Shown here piece after piece: positions 24,939 through 33,864 of a stretch of DNA of 64,000 nucleotides. Both the position numbers and the translations under genes were made by a program. The notes beneath the pieces were generated by a model. The model was given only the letters and a program-made list of their open reading frames with translations, searched no databases and had not been told where the DNA came from. Within the stretch, counting starts at the first letter, position 1. Each line of letters begins with the position of its first letter. The DNA is from Ferruginibacter albus (lineage in GTDB: Bacteria > Bacteroidota > Bacteroidia > Chitinophagales > Chitinophagaceae): contig NZ_CP083388.1 of the NCBI RefSeq assembly GCF_020042285.1, forward strand, positions 62,001 to 126,000, given 5' to 3'.

Positions 24939-24984
24939 CAACCGAAATAGGATTTTTTTCCACACAAGCATCCGAATTAACTAT

Positions 24985-26232
24985 ATGAGTTGTTACCGAA
25001 ACATCATTACAAGAGCGTTCATAAGTTTATTATTCGTTTTTTCTTTTTCTCTATTTAATATAAGTTTTGCGCAAGACGGTGAAGCCTTGTTTAAGGCGAA
25101 TTGTGCATCGTGCCATAGGCCTTTAGAAGACTTTACCGGTCCGGCTTTAAAAGGAGCTCGCGATAGAGAACCAAGTAAAGACTGGGTTTATAAATGGGTT
25201 TACAATACCAATTCAATGGTAAACAGCGACCCTTATGCGATGGCTTTGAAAGCTAGGTTTCAATCGGTAATGACTCAGCAAAGCGAAGCCAATCTTAGTA
25301 AAAAAGATGTTGAAGCAATTTTAGATTGGGCAGATAAATACGAAAAACCTGCACCAACAAAGACTCCTAATGGTGGAACAGGAGAAGACAATTCTTTATT
25401 ATACGGTATTCTTACTATCATATTAGCGGTAATTGCATTTATCCTATTGCAGGTAAACAGCAGCCTTCGTAAATTATCAGATGAAAAAGAAGGCATTCGC
25501 CGTTCAGAACCGGTTCCTTTCTATCGTAACAAAACTTACCTGATGGCGGGTATTTTAGTATTGTTCCTGATAGGTGGTTATTTTGTAATTGATGCTGCGA
25601 TTGGCTTGGGTCGTCAACAAAATTATCAGCCTGAACAACCTATTTATTATTCTCACCAGGTACATGCAGGTGTTAACCAGATAAGCTGTTTGTATTGTCA
25701 TACCAATGCACAATACAGCAAAACAGCAGGTATTCCTTCGGTGAATGTTTGTATGAACTGCCACAAAGGAATTAAAGAATATACCGGCGAACCTATTTTA
25801 AGAGAAGACGGTTCCCAGGTAGATGCTACAGGAGAAATTCAAAAATTATATGAATATGCCGGATGGAATCCAGTAAAGAAAGTATACGACAAGCCTGGCA
25901 AACCAATTCAATGGGTAAAAATTCATAACCTTCCTGATCACGTTTATTTCAATCATAGTCAACACGTAATGGTGGGTAAACAACAATGTCAAACCTGCCA
26001 CGGACCAATTCAGGATATGCCACAAGTTTACCAGTTTAGTCCTTTAAGTATGGGCTGGTGTATCAATTGCCACAGAACTACCAAAGTGGATTTCTACAAT
26101 AAAGAAACCGGCGAAGGCAATAAGTTTTACAGCATTTACGAAAAATTCCACAACGATATAAAATCAGGTAAGATCGATAGCGTAACCGTTGAAAAGATCG
26201 GTGGAACGGAGTGTCAAAAATGTCACTACTAA
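24985..26232 (+). CDS. actA: Alternative complex III subunit A, six-haem cytochrome c
   Basis: ActA is the multihaem cytochrome c of the menaquinol-oxidising alternative complex III in the inner membrane. After a signal peptide (residues 1-30, cut near FAQ) there is one CxxCH motif at C40 in a small cytochrome c domain. Then come a membrane segment at about 135-155 and another at about 184-206, and five more motifs: CLYCH (235), CMNCH (256), CQTCH (335), CINCH (359) and CQKCH (410). That makes six haems, against five in the classic pentahaem description. It is the first gene of a six-gene act cluster followed by cytochrome oxidase genes. Confidence 0.93.
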   Translation: MSCYRNIITRAFISLLFVFSFSLFNISFAQDGEALFKANCASCHRPLEDFTGPALKGARDREPSKDWVYKWVYNTNSMVNSDPYAMALKARFQSVMTQQSEANLSKKDVEAILDWADKYEKPAPTKTPNGGTGEDNSLLYGILTIILAVIAFILLQVNSSLRKLSDEKEGIRRSEPVPFYRNKTYLMAGILVLFLIGGYFVIDAAIGLGRQQNYQPEQPIYYSHQVHAGVNQISCLYCHTNAQYSKTAGIPSVNVCMNCHKGIKEYTGEPILREDGSQVDATGEIQKLYEYAGWNPVKKVYDKPGKPIQWVKIHNLPDHVYFNHSQHVMVGKQQCQTCHGPIQDMPQVYQFSPLSMGWCINCHRTTKVDFYNKETGEGNKFYSIYEKFHNDIKSGKIDSVTVEKIGGTECQKCHY

Positions 26233-26258
26233 GCAATATGCTAATTAGCTAATATTGC
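26233..26258. repeat. 26-bp hairpin directly after actA
   Basis: GCAATAT (26233-26239) pairs with ATATTGC (26252-26258), with an inner palindrome GCTAATTAGC (26240-26249). It begins at the base after the actA stop. There is no U-run, so it is not a standard terminator. It could protect or separate the actA message from actB (inference). Confidence 0.6.
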
Positions 26259-26294
26259 TAATGTACTGGTGAAAATGCAGAAACTAACAATTGA

Positions 26295-26356
26295 AGAATT
26301 AGCATATCAGCACATTATCGAATTAGCACATTATTAAAAGAATTATCGAATTAGTA
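26295..26356 (+). repeat. Repeated AATTAGCA/ATTATCGAATTAG motifs before actB
   Basis: The actA-actB gap carries several near-repeats: GAATTAGCATATCAGCACAT, then ATTATCGAATTAGCACATTA, then ATTATCGAATTAG, ending next to the actB ATG at 26361. The pattern resembles short intergenic motifs repeated through many Bacteroidota genomes; no coding potential. Confidence 0.55.
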
Positions 26357-26360
26357 TAAT

Positions 26361-29300
26361 ATGGAAAAAAAATATTGGCAAAGTTTCGGAGAATTAAATC
26401 ATACTGAATCCTTTGAGGAGTCGAACAAGAATGAGTTTAAGGAAGATCTATTGCCGTTTGAGGATGTAGATACCGGGATGCTGGATGCAAAAACACCACG
26501 TAGAGATTTCCTTAAATATTTAGGTTTCAGCACTGCCGCAGCAATGATTGCAGCAAGCTGCGAAATGCCTGTGCGTAAAGCAGTTCCTTATTTGCATAAG
26601 TCCGATGAGGTGGTTCCGGGTGTTGCTAACTATTATGCTTCTACTTATATTAATGAAGGCGATGCAGTTCCCGTTGTTGTAAAACAAAGAGATGGTCGTC
26701 CGATCAAGATAGAAGGAAATGAATTATCAACGATCACAGGAGGCGGTACCAGTGCGGCTGTTCAGGCTTCTGTGTTGGATCTATACGATACAACACGTTT
26801 ACGTTTTCCTTTACAAAAAGATGGCGGTACATTTAAAGAAGTAACTACGTTTGATGCATTCGATAAATTGGTGGGTGATGCAATAGCTGGTATCGGGGCA
26901 AAGCCTGTAGTATTATTAACTTCTACTATCAACTCTCCCTCTACTTTAAAATTAATTGAAGAGTTTAAAGCAAAATTTGCCGGAAGCCGTCACGTACAAT
27001 ACGATGCGGTGAGCTACAGCGGTATGTTGTTGGCGAATGAAGCTACTCACGGTAAAAAAGCAATTCCTTCTTACCGTTTTGATAATGCAAAAGTAATTGT
27101 GAGCCTGGCGGCTGATTTCTTAGGCACCTGGTTAAGTCCTGTAGAATTCGGTCATCAATATGCACAAACTAAAAAGATAAAAGGCGAAAAGCCTGAATTA
27201 AGCCGCCATATTCAGTTTGAAAGCAACATGAGTATGACCGGTAGTAACGCAGATGATCGCTTTGCACACAAACCTTCTGAAAAAGCAGCGGTTGCTTTGG
27301 CTTTATTAGCTAAAGTAAGCGGCGGTGCAGAAGTAAGCATCAGCGATGCGAAGTTGAAAAAAGGAATTGATTTAGCTGCTGAACAATTATTAGCTCACAA
27401 AGGCGAAGCATTGGTAGTAAGCGGTAGCAACGATGTAAATATTCAGATAGTTGTAAACGCAATTAACGAAGCTATTGGTGCTTATGGCAAAACAATCGAT
27501 TGGTCGGTAACCTCCAACTATCGTGCAGGCATAGACGCAGATTTTGAAGCGTTGGTTGCAGACATGAATTCCGGCGCTATCGGTGCGTTGTTCATTCAAG
27601 GTGTTAATCCTGTTTATAATTATTACGCAAAAGATAAATTCATCAGCGGACTTAAAAATGTTGGTGTAACTGTTTCGTTCAATGCAACGATGGATGAAAC
27701 AACGGAGCTGGTAAAATACATTGCTCCTTCTCCTCATTGGTTGGAAAGCTGGGGCGATGCTGAACCTAAAACCGGTTATTACAGCATTCTTCAGCCAACA
27801 ATTTACCCTTTATTTAAAACGCGTCCATTCCAGACTTCTTTATTAAAATGGAGTGGTAACAATACCAGCTACGACAATTATTTCAAAGCATATTGGATCA
27901 GCAAATTAGGTAGTGAAGATGCTTACTTTAAAGCATTGCAGGATGGTGTGATTGAACCAGCATTGCTTGCTGCTGCAGTAGCAGCCGTTGCTTCTACAAC
28001 AATCACTTTCAGCAATGCAAAATTGGCTGAAGCAACTTCTAAATTGAGCGCTGAAAAAGTTAGCGGTGCAGATACTATTGAATTGGTATTGTATCAAAAA
28101 ATTGCAATGGGAACCGGTAACCAGGCAAATAACCCTTGGTTACAAGAGTTGCCAGACCCAATCACTAAAGTAACCTGGGATAACTATGCTGTTATAAGCC
28201 CTGCATTGGCAGAAAAATTATTAGGCATTGATGTTGTAAAAAATCAACGCCAGGGAGATGCTTATGAAGTACATCCAGAAAAGCCAACGATCAAGGTTAC
28301 ACTAAATAATATTTCAAGAGAATTGCCGGTGTTGATCATTCCGGGAGTTCATCCAAGTGTAATCGCAGTGGCTGTTGGTTATGGTCGTCAAAGTGCAGAT
28401 GATAAAAACACGAGTGACTATATAGGAAGAGCAGCTGCAGGTGCAGGTTTTAACGCTTATCCTTTTGTAACGTATGATGGGATCAGTCGCCGTTACTCCT
28501 CTGTAGTAAAAGCAGAAAAAACAGGCAACACTTATATTATTGCTCAAACACAAGTGCATGGCTTTACAGAAGGTCGCCCTGTTATTTACGAAACTACTTT
28601 AGAAGAGTTTATCAAAAACCCTGAAGAAGTTTTAAAAGAACCAAATGAAGAAAGAGAAAAATTAATTCCTTACGGACATACAGATTTTGTAAAAGATGCT
28701 ACCATTTATCCTCAGCACGATAAGCCGGGAATTAAATGGGGTATGAGTATCGATTTAACTACCTGTACAGGATGTAGCGCCTGCGTAGTGGCTTGTACCG
28801 CTGAAAATAACGTAGCAGTTGTAGGAAAATCGCAGGTAAAGGCTGCGCACGAAATGCATTGGTTACGTATTGATCGTTACTTTACCGGTGATGTTGAAAA
28901 TCCGGATGTGGTGTTCCAGCCAATGTTGTGTCAGCATTGCGATAATGCACCTTGCGAAAACGTTTGCCCGGTAGCCGCTACCAACCACAGCAGTGAAGGA
29001 TTAAACCAAATGGCTTATAACCGTTGTATCGGTACAAGATATTGCGCTAACAACTGCCCGTTCAAAGTTCGTCGCTTTAACTGGTTAGATTTCACCGGCG
29101 CTGATAGTTTCCCTGATAACCAAAAACCGTTGATGGGTTCTGCAGAAAATGGATTAGATCCTGCAGTATTTCAGATGAACGAAGACCTAACAAGAATGGT
29201 ATTGAATCCGGATGTTACCGTTCGTTCAAGAGGTACTATGGAAAAATGTTCTTTCTGCGTACAGCGTTTACAGGATAGTAAATTACAAGCGAAGAAAGCG

Positions 29301-29534
29301 CAGGATCCAAGCTTGGTTCGTAATGTAAAAGTAGCTTGTGCACAGGCTTGTAGCTCAGGTTGTATCACATTCGGCAATGTGAACGATCCCGAAAGTGAAG
29401 TATCGAAATTAAGAGCAGACAAGCATCGTACGTTCTACGTGTTGGAACAACTGCACGTACTCCCTAACGTTAGTTACATGGCGAAGATCAAGAATACGGA
29501 TAGAAAAGTAACGAACGAAAAGGCAGAAGCTTAA
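26361..29534 (+). CDS. actB: Alternative complex III subunit B, molybdopterin-oxidoreductase-like/iron-sulfur protein
   Basis: ActB (1057 aa) is the large periplasmic subunit of ACIII. The N terminus has a twin-arginine-like RRDFLKYLGFSTAA followed by a lipobox-like IAASC, fitting a lipid-anchored protein. Residues about 70-760 resemble a molybdopterin oxidoreductase (catalytically inactive in this family). The C-terminal third has ferredoxin-like cluster motifs: CTGCSACVVACTAEN, CQHCDNAPCENVCPVAA, CIGTRYCANNCPFKVRRFNW, and CSFC with CAQACSSGC. These carry electrons from quinol towards the haems. The length is normal for the fused ActB of Bacteroidota. A repeat-bearing gap of 134 bp separates it from actC. 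Confidence 0.95.
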   Translation: MEKKYWQSFGELNHTESFEESNKNEFKEDLLPFEDVDTGMLDAKTPRRDFLKYLGFSTAAAMIAASCEMPVRKAVPYLHKSDEVVPGVANYYASTYINEGDAVPVVVKQRDGRPIKIEGNELSTITGGGTSAAVQASVLDLYDTTRLRFPLQKDGGTFKEVTTFDAFDKLVGDAIAGIGAKPVVLLTSTINSPSTLKLIEEFKAKFAGSRHVQYDAVSYSGMLLANEATHGKKAIPSYRFDNAKVIVSLAADFLGTWLSPVEFGHQYAQTKKIKGEKPELSRHIQFESNMSMTGSNADDRFAHKPSEKAAVALALLAKVSGGAEVSISDAKLKKGIDLAAEQLLAHKGEALVVSGSNDVNIQIVVNAINEAIGAYGKTIDWSVTSNYRAGIDADFEALVADMNSGAIGALFIQGVNPVYNYYAKDKFISGLKNVGVTVSFNATMDETTELVKYIAPSPHWLESWGDAEPKTGYYSILQPTIYPLFKTRPFQTSLLKWSGNNTSYDNYFKAYWISKLGSEDAYFKALQDGVIEPALLAAAVAAVASTTITFSNAKLAEATSKLSAEKVSGADTIELVLYQKIAMGTGNQANNPWLQELPDPITKVTWDNYAVISPALAEKLLGIDVVKNQRQGDAYEVHPEKPTIKVTLNNISRELPVLIIPGVHPSVIAVAVGYGRQSADDKNTSDYIGRAAAGAGFNAYPFVTYDGISRRYSSVVKAEKTGNTYIIAQTQVHGFTEGRPVIYETTLEEFIKNPEEVLKEPNEEREKLIPYGHTDFVKDATIYPQHDKPGIKWGMSIDLTTCTGCSACVVACTAENNVAVVGKSQVKAAHEMHWLRIDRYFTGDVENPDVVFQPMLCQHCDNAPCENVCPVAATNHSSEGLNQMAYNRCIGTRYCANNCPFKVRRFNWLDFTGADSFPDNQKPLMGSAENGLDPAVFQMNEDLTRMVLNPDVTVRSRGTMEKCSFCVQRLQDSKLQAKKAQDPSLVRNVKVACAQACSSGCITFGNVNDPESEVSKLRADKHRTFYVLEQLHVLPNVSYMAKIKNTDRKVTNEKAEA

Positions 29535-29598
29535 TAAAAAGGCGCCGTTGCGTGAGATTATCTCATTCTTTTACTGAAAGAAATAGATAACAGAACAA

Positions 29599-29650
29599 GT
29601 TCACAACGGTGTTGATTAAAGAAATATAGTTGACAACAAAATAAAAAATA
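29599..29650 (+). repeat. Dispersed intergenic repeat, diverged copy D
   Basis: The actB-actC gap contains AGTTCACAACGGTGTTGATT followed by AAAGAAATATAGTTGACAAC and AAAATAAAAAATAG. It lines up with the copy at 33782-33840 (ACAACGATGTTGAATAAAG, then CAT, then AAAATAAAAATAG) with several substitutions. The match is weaker than among copies A, B and C. A small TGAGATTATCTCA hairpin precedes it at 29553. Confidence 0.45.
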
Positions 29651-29668
29651 GCCGAAGGCTTAAAAGAT

Positions 29669-31120
29669 ATGTCATTATTAAAATACGAATCGCAATTAAG
29701 GGAACCGTTGGTAGATGGCGAGAAAACCTATCACCAGGTAACGGAAGACATTATACGTCCGATTGAGGCAAAGCCAAGCCGTTTGTGGTATGTTGGTTTT
29801 TACATTAGTGTGGCATTGCTGATGTTTGGAGTGTATAGTATTTATCGTGAGGTTACTTATGGTATCGGTCAGTGGAACCTTAATAAAACCATCGGTTGGG
29901 GTTGGGATATTACCAACTTCGTTTGGTGGGTTGGTATTGGTCACGCCGGTACGTTGATCTCTGCGATTCTATTATTATTCCGCCAGGGTTGGAGAACAGG
30001 TGTGAACAGAGCTGCGGAAGCGATGACAATTTTTGCGGTAATGTGTGCGGGTCAGTTCCCGATCTGGCATATGGGTCGTGTATGGATGGCATTTTTCGTA
30101 TTACCTTATCCAAACACCCGCGGTCCTTTGTGGGTTAACTTTAACTCACCATTACTTTGGGACGTGTTTGCGATCTCTACTTATTTCACTGTATCATTAT
30201 TGTTCTGGTATAGTGGTTTGATTCCTGATATGGCAACCATCCGCGACAGGGCTAAAACTAAAACACGTAAATTATTATACGGTATCGCTTCATTTGGTTG
30301 GAGCGGAAGTACCAAACACTGGCAACGTCATGAGAGTTTATCATTGGTGTTAGCGGGGTTGAGTACTCCACTTGTATTATCGGTGCATACGATCGTATCT
30401 TTTGACTTTGCCACTTCAGTAATTCCTGGTTGGCATACAACTATCTTCCCTCCTTATTTTGTGGCGGGTGCGATCTTTAGTGGATTTGCAATGGTGCAAA
30501 CATTGATGATCGTATTACGTAAAGTTTTTTATCTGAATGATTATATCACATTGGGTCATATCGAAGCAATGAATAAGGTTATTGTATTAACCGGTTCTAT
30601 TGTGGGTATTGCCTACTTAACCGAGTTGTTTGTTGCATGGTACGGACAAAATCCTTACGAATGGTGGGCATTCAGCCAAAACCGTGTAAACATCAACAGT
30701 CCTTACGGATGGAGCTATTGGTTAATGATGTTCTGTAACGTGGTTTCTCCGCAAGTATTCTGGAGCCGTAAGCTGAGAAGAAATATTCCTTTTACTTTCT
30801 TCATGAGTATTATTGTAAACATCGGTATGTGGTACGAACGTTTTGTGATCATCGTTACATCTACGTATCGTGATTATTTACCATCATCGTGGAGCACGTA
30901 CTATAGTCCTTCTCCTTATGAAATAGGATTTTATCTAGGAACGTTCGGATTGTTCTTTACTTGTTTCTTCTTATTTGCTAAATACTTCCCTGTAATTGCA
31001 GTGGCGGAAATTAAGTATGTATTGAAAACAAGCGGTGAGAACTATAAGCGTAAAATGACGGATATTGAAAAAGCGGATGCAGAGAAGTTTTATCATGACG
31101 AAGTAGAACATGCTCATTAG
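29669..31120 (+). CDS. actC: Alternative complex III subunit C, NrfD-like quinol-interacting membrane protein
   Basis: ActC (483 aa) is a polytopic NrfD/PsrC-family inner-membrane protein that with ActF provides the quinol site and possible proton paths of ACIII. It has about ten hydrophobic helices; characteristic stretches are WWVGIGHAGTLISAILLLFRQGWR, CAGQFPIWHMGR, SLVLAGLSTPLVLSVHTIVS, FPPYFVAGAIFSGFAMVQ and NIGMWYERFVIIVTS. The conserved charged or polar residues in helices (His in GIGHAG, Asp in SFDFATS) are those expected for the family. It is followed 35 bp later by actD. Confidence 0.95.
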   Translation: MSLLKYESQLREPLVDGEKTYHQVTEDIIRPIEAKPSRLWYVGFYISVALLMFGVYSIYREVTYGIGQWNLNKTIGWGWDITNFVWWVGIGHAGTLISAILLLFRQGWRTGVNRAAEAMTIFAVMCAGQFPIWHMGRVWMAFFVLPYPNTRGPLWVNFNSPLLWDVFAISTYFTVSLLFWYSGLIPDMATIRDRAKTKTRKLLYGIASFGWSGSTKHWQRHESLSLVLAGLSTPLVLSVHTIVSFDFATSVIPGWHTTIFPPYFVAGAIFSGFAMVQTLMIVLRKVFYLNDYITLGHIEAMNKVIVLTGSIVGIAYLTELFVAWYGQNPYEWWAFSQNRVNINSPYGWSYWLMMFCNVVSPQVFWSRKLRRNIPFTFFMSIIVNIGMWYERFVIIVTSTYRDYLPSSWSTYYSPSPYEIGFYLGTFGLFFTCFFLFAKYFPVIAVAEIKYVLKTSGENYKRKMTDIEKADAEKFYHDEVEHAH

Positions 31121-31155
31121 AATTAATAATTTATAATTAATAATTAGAAATTAAT

Positions 31156-31749
31156 ATGGCTGGTGGAATTAAAAAATTTGTGGTAGGAAGCTTTGATGAT
31201 GAAAAGGTATTGTTCCCTGCGGTAAAAAATGCCCGCAAGTCAGGATACAAAATACACGATGTGTATACGCCTTTTGCTGTTCACGGTTTAGACCACGCAA
31301 TGGGCTTACGTGAAACAAGCTTACACACTGCCGGTTTCTTTTACGCTATTACCGGAACAACTACTGCGTTAAGTGGTATCAGCTGGATATTGGCAAAAGA
31401 CTGGCCGTTAAACATTGGCGGTAAGCCACACTTTTCTTTACCGGCGTGGATTCCTATTACGTTTGAGTTAACGGTATTGTTCTCTGCAGTAGGTATGGTA
31501 TTGACGTTTTGTTATTTGTGCCAGATAGCGCCATTTGTAAAAAAGCACGTGTTTAGCTCAAGAGCTACCGATGATGCATTTGTTATGGTTATTGAATGCA
31601 CCGATAAAACAAACGATGTAGAAGTACAAAGCTTTTTACAAAATGCAGGAGCGTCAGATGTAAATGTTCAAACAGTAGAATCAGGCTGGTGGATCGGAAC
31701 ATACGATAAAGAACAAAAACTATACAAAGAATACGAGCCGGGATATTAA
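31156..31749 (+). CDS. actD: Alternative complex III subunit D (DUF3341)
   Basis: ActD (197 aa) is a membrane protein of the DUF3341 family: KFVVGSFDDEKVLFPAV, KSGYKIHDVYTPFAVHGLDHAMGLRETS, two membrane helices (about 55-78 and 95-125) and a C-terminal soluble domain like a ferredoxin fold (AFVMVIECTD, VQSFLQNAGASDVN). It is a structural subunit of ACIII without cofactors. The gap before it is an AT-rich stretch of TTAATAATT repeats that runs into its ATG. Confidence 0.93.
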   Translation: MAGGIKKFVVGSFDDEKVLFPAVKNARKSGYKIHDVYTPFAVHGLDHAMGLRETSLHTAGFFYAITGTTTALSGISWILAKDWPLNIGGKPHFSLPAWIPITFELTVLFSAVGMVLTFCYLCQIAPFVKKHVFSSRATDDAFVMVIECTDKTNDVEVQSFLQNAGASDVNVQTVESGWWIGTYDKEQKLYKEYEPGY

Positions 31750-31782
31750 TTGAAATTGATAATTATTTAAGATAATTTATAA

Positions 31783-32439
31783 ATGAAACGAATTACTTTT
31801 TTAACAGCTATTATAATTGGAGTTATTGTTACGGTAACGAGTTGTGATAGTAAGAAGGAGCCTGGCAAAGTATATATGCCTGATATGGCTTATAGCCGTG
31901 CGGTAGAAACGTACGCCGGTTTAGACTCTGCTGTTTTTATGGATGATACTGCTGAATTAGGTCATAAAATATTTTATAATCGTTTACCGGTAGATAGCAC
32001 TATCAGAAGAGGGCATGATGATGATTTTCCTTTCTTAGCACCTCCTCCAACAGCCGATGCAAATGGTAAAATAGATTCTACAGGATACAGAGTAAGCGAA
32101 AGCATTAAAAATCCTTTACCTCCTTTGGTAACAAAAGATAGCATTGAAGCAGCCCGCTTGTTTAATATTAATTGTGCGGTTTGTCATGGTGCAAAAGCAG
32201 AAGCAAACGGACCGGTGGCTGCAAAAATCGGTGGTGTAAAAAGTATAATGAGCGCTGCCGCAACTTACAGCGATGGGCATATTTATTATATAATGACCTA
32301 CGGACAGGGAAACATGGGAAGCTATGCTTCGCAATTGGATAGAAAGCAACGTTGGATGATCATACAATTCATTCGTTCGTTGCAACCAAAGCCTGAAGCA
32401 AAGCCAGTAGCGGACAGCGCAGCAGTAACTAAAAAATAA
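31783..32439 (+). CDS. actE: Alternative complex III subunit E, monohaem cytochrome c lipoprotein
   Basis: ActE (218 aa) has a lipoprotein signal peptide ending in the lipobox TVTSC (Cys at about residue 20), then CDSKKEPGKVYMPDMAYSRA. A single haem-binding motif CAVCH is at residues 131-135, with a distal Met ligand probably in GNMGSYASQL. It belongs to the class I cytochrome c fold and, with ActA, passes electrons out of ACIII to the oxidase. The Pro/Ala-rich tail (KPEAKPVADSAAV) is flexible. In the Flavobacterium johnsoniae complex ActE carries one haem and a lipidated N-terminal Cys (known). Confidence 0.93.
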   Translation: MKRITFLTAIIIGVIVTVTSCDSKKEPGKVYMPDMAYSRAVETYAGLDSAVFMDDTAELGHKIFYNRLPVDSTIRRGHDDDFPFLAPPPTADANGKIDSTGYRVSESIKNPLPPLVTKDSIEAARLFNINCAVCHGAKAEANGPVAAKIGGVKSIMSAAATYSDGHIYYIMTYGQGNMGSYASQLDRKQRWMIIQFIRSLQPKPEAKPVADSAAVTKK

Positions 32440-32470
32440 TTAAAAGCATTCATTCAAAATAGAAGTTTAA

Positions 32471-33721
32471 ATGAGTAATCATTCATTCGAATTACCGGCA
32501 GGATATAAAAAGTGGACGATAGGCCTTATAGTTGCCGGTGTTATAGCCTTGTTATACGGGGCAATAGCATACCATCCATTTGGTCATTCCGAAGGGATAA
32601 CGGACAGCACACGCTTTTGGGCAGTGTTATTACAAAACAGTGTGTTTTGGCTATTAATAGTAAATGCAAGCATGTTCTTTATTTGTATTACTACTTTAGC
32701 ATGGGGCGGATGGCAGGTTGCTTTTCGTCGTGTGCCGGAAGCGATTTCGAGTGTATTACCTGTATTAGGCATTATTGCTTTTGTGGTATTGATGGCAATT
32801 GTTTGGGGAGGGCATCACGATATTTATCATTGGACAGATAATGAAGTGTATAATAAAAGCTCTTCGCTTTACGATAAAATATTGGATGGTAAACACGGCT
32901 TTTTAAATCCAAAATTCTTTACCATCTGGTCGGTTATTACAATTGGATTATGGTGGTTTTTAGGACAAAAAATGCGTAGCCTTAGTTTGGAAAGTGACAA
33001 AGGCGGCCCAATGGATTATGAAACAGCTAAGAAATGGAACATTACTAATATTACTTACGGATCTGCTTATCTTATATTTTTTGGTTTAACAGTAGGTTCA
33101 ACCATTCCCTGGTTATGGCTAATGAGCATTGATGCACATTGGTACAGCACCATGTTTAGCTGGTATACTTTTGCGAGCTCATTTGTATCTGGTTTATCAT
33201 TGATGGCATTGTTTGTTATCTTCTTAAAAAACAGGGGACAACTAGAATATGTTACAGACGAGCATTTACATGATATAGGTAAATTCATGTTTGCATTCTC
33301 TATTTTCTGGACATACTTATGGTTCTCTCAATACATGTTGATATGGTATGCGAACATACCGGAAGAAACAGGATACTTTAAAATAAGAGTGCAGGGTCCT
33401 TTCCGTGGAATATTCTTCCTGAACCTGATCATCAACTTTATTTGCCCGATCTTGATATTAATGAAGAAAGGCTCTAAACGTAACTGGACATTAATGACGT
33501 TCATGGCCGTATTGATCATATTCGGACACTGGATAGATTTCTGGCAAATGGTAATGCCTGGCACATTAAAAGAAAATGCTCATTTATCATTCTTTGAATT
33601 TGGTATCGGTGCTTTGTTTGTAGGTATTATAATGTGGAGAGTGGGTGTGTATTTAACAAAGAATCCATTGTTGGCAAAAAATCATCCTTTCTTAAAAGAA
33701 AGTATAATACACCATACCTAA
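32471..33721 (+). CDS. actF: Alternative complex III subunit F, NrfD-like membrane protein
   Basis: ActF (416 aa) is a polytopic membrane protein with about ten helices, related to ActC. Recognisable blocks are WTIGLIVAGVIALLYG, FWAVLLQNSVFWLLIVNASMF, AFRRVPEAISSVLPVLG, WLWLMSIDAHWYSTMFSWYTF, WFSQYMLIWYANIPEETGYF and FGHWIDFWQMVMPG. It pairs with ActC in the membrane part of ACIII. It is the last act gene; a 143-bp gap with a repeat copy and a promoter box precedes coxII. Confidence 0.93.
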   Translation: MSNHSFELPAGYKKWTIGLIVAGVIALLYGAIAYHPFGHSEGITDSTRFWAVLLQNSVFWLLIVNASMFFICITTLAWGGWQVAFRRVPEAISSVLPVLGIIAFVVLMAIVWGGHHDIYHWTDNEVYNKSSSLYDKILDGKHGFLNPKFFTIWSVITIGLWWFLGQKMRSLSLESDKGGPMDYETAKKWNITNITYGSAYLIFFGLTVGSTIPWLWLMSIDAHWYSTMFSWYTFASSFVSGLSLMALFVIFLKNRGQLEYVTDEHLHDIGKFMFAFSIFWTYLWFSQYMLIWYANIPEETGYFKIRVQGPFRGIFFLNLIINFICPILILMKKGSKRNWTLMTFMAVLIIFGHWIDFWQMVMPGTLKENAHLSFFEFGIGALFVGIIMWRVGVYLTKNPLLAKNHPFLKESIIHHT

Positions 33722-33723
33722 TA

Positions 33724-33755
33724 AATTATAATTGATAATTAAGAATTATCAATAG
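33724..33755. repeat. AT-rich dyad with ATTGATAATT/AATTATCAAT
   Basis: Just after the actF stop, ATTGATAATT is followed shortly by AATTATCAAT, forming a 10-bp inverted repeat. Related AT-rich motifs (AATTAATAATT, AATTGATAATTA) precede actD and actE. They may be remnants of one repeat family. Confidence 0.5.
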
Positions 33756-33770
33756 GCTGAATAAAAATTT

Positions 33771-33830
33771 ACGGTTGAAGAGAGTGACACAACGATGTTG
33801 AATAAAGTGATAATGCTTGTGTCATAATAA
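33771..33830 (+). repeat. Dispersed intergenic repeat, copy B, with hairpin
   Basis: The core at 33782-33802 is identical over 21 bases to 37792-37812, centred on GAGTGACACAACGATGTT. In this copy TGACACAA (33785-33792) is complementary to TTGTGTCA further on (33817-33824), so the transcript could form a hairpin with an 8-bp stem and a 24-base loop. It lies between actF and coxII. Confidence 0.75.
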
Positions 33831-33852
33831 AATAAAAATAGAATTAGTAAAA

Positions 33853-33860
33853 TAACTTTG
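33853..33860 (+). promoter_or_regulatory. Predicted internal promoter box at coxII
   Basis: TAACTTTG at 33853-33860 matches TAnnTTTG, and the predicted start is about 33864, one base before the coxII ATG. No -33 TTG at 19-21 bases is visible, so this is weaker than the M16 promoter. If used, the oxidase genes could be transcribed apart from the act genes. Confidence 0.45.
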
Positions 33861-33864
33861 CATC

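Noticed and set aside
26295-26356. CRISPR-like array of short repeats before actB
   Set aside because: The units are short, irregular and AT-rich, with no constant repeat length or spacers and no cas genes.
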